Source: Zetaproteobacteria bacterium
GTDB lineage: Bacteria; Pseudomonadota; Zetaproteobacteria; Mariprofundales; Mariprofundaceae
Length of the DNA: 7,873 nucleotides
Direction of reading: 5' to 3'
Assembly (NCBI GenBank): GCA_021545595.1
Contig: JAJRVG010000095.1
Span: 1-7,873 of the forward strand
Shown here: positions 6,548 through 7,873 of the stretch, piece by piece
How the letters are laid out: each line of letters begins with the position of its first letter
Position numbering within the stretch: the first letter of the stretch is position 1
Notes under the pieces: model-generated
Database searches by the model: none
Seen by the model: only the letters and a program-made list of their open reading frames with translations
Told to the model about the DNA's origin: nothing
Translations under genes and position numbers: made by a program

Positions 6548-6697
6548 CCCCCATACTCTGACAGAAAACCGGCCATATCTTCCACTAATTCACCAATATC
6601 TCTGATATGCTACACGAAACAGGGCGGCAAACTGTTCTATCAGTCGCCGCCCGGTTGTTGATTGGCCTGATCCAATCGGAGAAATCAGTACAACTCC
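6544..6697 (-). pseudogene. aroK: Remnant of shikimate kinase gene aroK with a large internal deletion
   Basis: Read on the minus strand directly after the pilQ stop, the frame beginning at 6691 gives VLISPIGSGQSTTGRRLIEQ and then FAALF before stopping at a TGA near 6592. This follows the N-terminus of shikimate kinase ('IFLVGPMGAGKSTIGRRLAEQL') almost residue for residue. However, the first Gly of Walker A is Ser, the catalytic Lys is Gln, and no ATG, GTG or TTG start precedes it. A second frame (from 6609 to the TGA at 6544-6546) gives HIRDIGELVEDMAGFLSEYG, resembling the amphipathic last helix of AroK. Its stop overlaps the aroB ATG by four bases, as an operon neighbour would. An intact AroK has about 170-180 residues, so roughly two thirds is missing. 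The conserved gene order pilQ-aroK-aroB in many proteobacteria supports this reading. The N-terminal match is strong; the tail match is weaker. Confidence 0.62.
6622..6652. other. Strong hairpin in the pilQ-aroB gap
   Basis: GGGCGGC (6622-6628) pairs perfectly with GCCGCCC (6646-6652). Inside it, ACTG (6631-6634) pairs with CAGT (6641-6644) around a six-base loop, separated from the outer stem by a small 2x1 internal loop. In minus-strand RNA it is followed by TGTTTCGTG, a poor U tract, so it may slow or process the transcript rather than end it. It also coincides with codons for the GRRL and AAL residues of the aroK remnant, so part of the symmetry may come from former coding sequence. Confidence 0.45.
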
Positions 6698-7873
6698 CTA
6701 CATAACAGGTTGTATGTCAACACCACCCTGCATAATCGAAGGTGTCAGGAAAATCAATAACTCGGTTTTATTGTCAACATTCCTCTTTTTCTTAAATAAC
6801 CAGCCCAGTACAGGAATATTTTTAAACCCTGGAACGCCGTTTTCACTCTGTGTTTTATCCCGCGTGTAGATGCCACCAATTACAATCGTTTCACCACTTT
6901 TCATGTAGACATTGGTATTGATCTCTTTGGAATCAATCCCGGTCTCAGAATTAAAAGTGGTCGGTGTGTTCTTCGTTACAATGACATCCATGATCACACC
7001 ATTATTGGCTGTAATTTGTGGCGTTACCTTTAACTCGAGCAGCGCATCAACAAGCGTCGTTGAAGGCGGATTGTTGGCAGAGCCCGGCGTGACAATACCA
7101 ACTTTCACACCCTGCTTGATAAATGCGGGCTTCAGGTTTGTCGTAATAACTCTCGGATTGGAGATAATCTTGATATCATCATCCGCTTCAGATGCGGACA
7201 GCTCCAGATCCAGGTTAATTGCGCTTGTAACCGAGCCCAGACTCAGGCCGATCGCACCACCACTTAGAGCAGCACCAGCTGCGGGAAGATCCACAAGAGT
7301 GCTGCTGTTGCCAATTGCTGTTCCACTGCCTGCGGCCCCAACTTTGACCTGGTCGGGGAATCCAACACCCGTATTATCTGTATACTGGCCACCCCAGCGA
7401 ACACCAAGGTCACGGGTGAAGTTATCTTTTGCTTCCACGATTCTACTTTCAATCAACACCTGCCGAACAGGTTTATCAATCGTTGCAATCAATCGTTTTA
7501 TACTATTAATTGCAGACTCTGTATCTTTCACAATCAATGTGTTGGTACGTTTATCTACGAGAAAACTGCCTCTCGGGGAGAGAATACCAACGCTTTTCTC
7601 AGCTGATGATGAGCCTCCTCCACCAGCTTTAGCTGCTGTTTTTCCTCCGCCCTTGGTTGCGTTTGCCGAGGCTCCATCAAGCATTTTTTTGACATCAGCA
7701 ACCTTGGTGAAGCTCAAGGTGATAAATGCCGTCATAAGCGGCTCCAGCTGCTCTGCACCCTTGCGCGCCTGCAGCTTGGACTCATACTCGGAACGTAACA
7801 CCTCAACAGGCGCAATGCGCATCACATTGCCTGTCTTCTCCTGCCCAAGCCCGCGAGCCGCCAGGATCAGATC
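6698..7873 (-). CDS. pilQ: Type IV pilus secretin PilQ, C-terminal part (5' end outside the window)
   Basis: The frame is open to the window edge, giving the last 391 residues. Secretin PilQ forms the outer-membrane channel through which the type IV pilus passes. The visible part begins DLILAARGLGQEKTGNVMRIAPVE, the end of the N0/STN domain. The N1-type domain follows (about 48-135: 'FITLSFTKVADVKKML' ... 'GILSPRGSFLVDKRTNTLIVKD'), interrupted at about 67-93 by a flexible Gly/Ser/Ala/Lys-rich loop. The secretin core starts at 'RQVLIESRIVEA' (137-148) and ends with VPGFKNIPVLGWLF (347-360) and 'KTELLIFLTPSI' (369-380). Family residues are intact and there are no frameshifts. The GTG/ATG codons near 7825 are internal and not the true start. 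The upstream neighbours pilMNOP would be expected beyond the edge. Downstream come the aroK remnant and aroB, probably on one transcript. Confidence 0.95.
   Translation of the reverse strand, partial: DLILAARGLGQEKTGNVMRIAPVEVLRSEYESKLQARKGAEQLEPLMTAFITLSFTKVADVKKMLDGASANATKGGGKTAAKAGGGGSSSAEKSVGILSPRGSFLVDKRTNTLIVKDTESAINSIKRLIATIDKPVRQVLIESRIVEAKDNFTRDLGVRWGGQYTDNTGVGFPDQVKVGAAGSGTAIGNSSTLVDLPAAGAALSGGAIGLSLGSVTSAINLDLELSASEADDDIKIISNPRVITTNLKPAFIKQGVKVGIVTPGSANNPPSTTLVDALLELKVTPQITANNGVIMDVIVTKNTPTTFNSETGIDSKEINTNVYMKSGETIVIGGIYTRDKTQSENGVPGFKNIPVLGWLFKKKRNVDNKTELLIFLTPSIMQGGVDIQPVM

Noticed and set aside
6544..6587. A short leader-peptide gene (start at GTG 6585) controlling aroB.
   Set aside because: The product would be about 13 residues with no run of aromatic codons expected of an attenuation leader; the frame fits better as the tail of the aroK remnant.

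Overview
The window looks like chromosomal DNA from a Gram-negative bacterium, most likely a member of the Pseudomonadota. The signs are an Mla/MCE-type lipid transporter, a PilQ outer-membrane secretin next to aroB, FxsA, and a YccA-like BAX-inhibitor protein. Base composition looks balanced and uniform across the genes. I see no insertion sequence, phage gene, tRNA, rRNA or CRISPR array. The pilQ/aroB arrangement is that of gamma- and related proteobacteria. A zetaproteobacterial or other marine lineage is possible, but I cannot establish it from the sequence.

Plus-strand half (1-5404). The window opens inside the 3' end of an MlaF-like ABC ATPase gene, which overlaps mlaD (MCE domain, 310 aa) by ATGA. 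A TPR-repeat protein follows. The DNA just upstream of its first ATG encodes an in-frame signal peptide with no ATG, GTG or TTG start. These three genes probably form an envelope lipid-transport operon with an exported TPR accessory protein. A perfect TATAAT lies almost on the start codon of the next gene, a YbdK-type carboxylate-amine ligase. Its stop is 2 bases from the start of an M20D metallo-amidohydrolase gene, so the two form a tight pair. Then come fxsA and a seven-helix BAX-inhibitor-1/YccA family gene, and the run ends at a strong rho-independent terminator at 5428-5454.

Minus-strand half (5453-7873). The terminator sits between convergent genes and can also serve aroB (3-dehydroquinate synthase). 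Upstream of aroB in the direction of transcription is the 3' part of pilQ, which runs off the window edge. In many proteobacteria the order is pilQ-aroK-aroB, but only about 150 bases separate the two genes here. That gap encodes a recognisable shikimate-kinase N-terminus with a degraded Walker A motif (SPIGSGQST) and no start codon. It is followed in another frame by a short tail whose TGA overlaps the aroB ATG. I read this as an aroK gene that has lost its middle. It is the most notable observation in the window.

All other genes look intact and ordinary. I do not see a wholly new multi-gene system. The points worth following are the aroK remnant, the non-canonical start of the TPR gene, the ligase/amidohydrolase pair, and a possibly leaderless ligase transcript.
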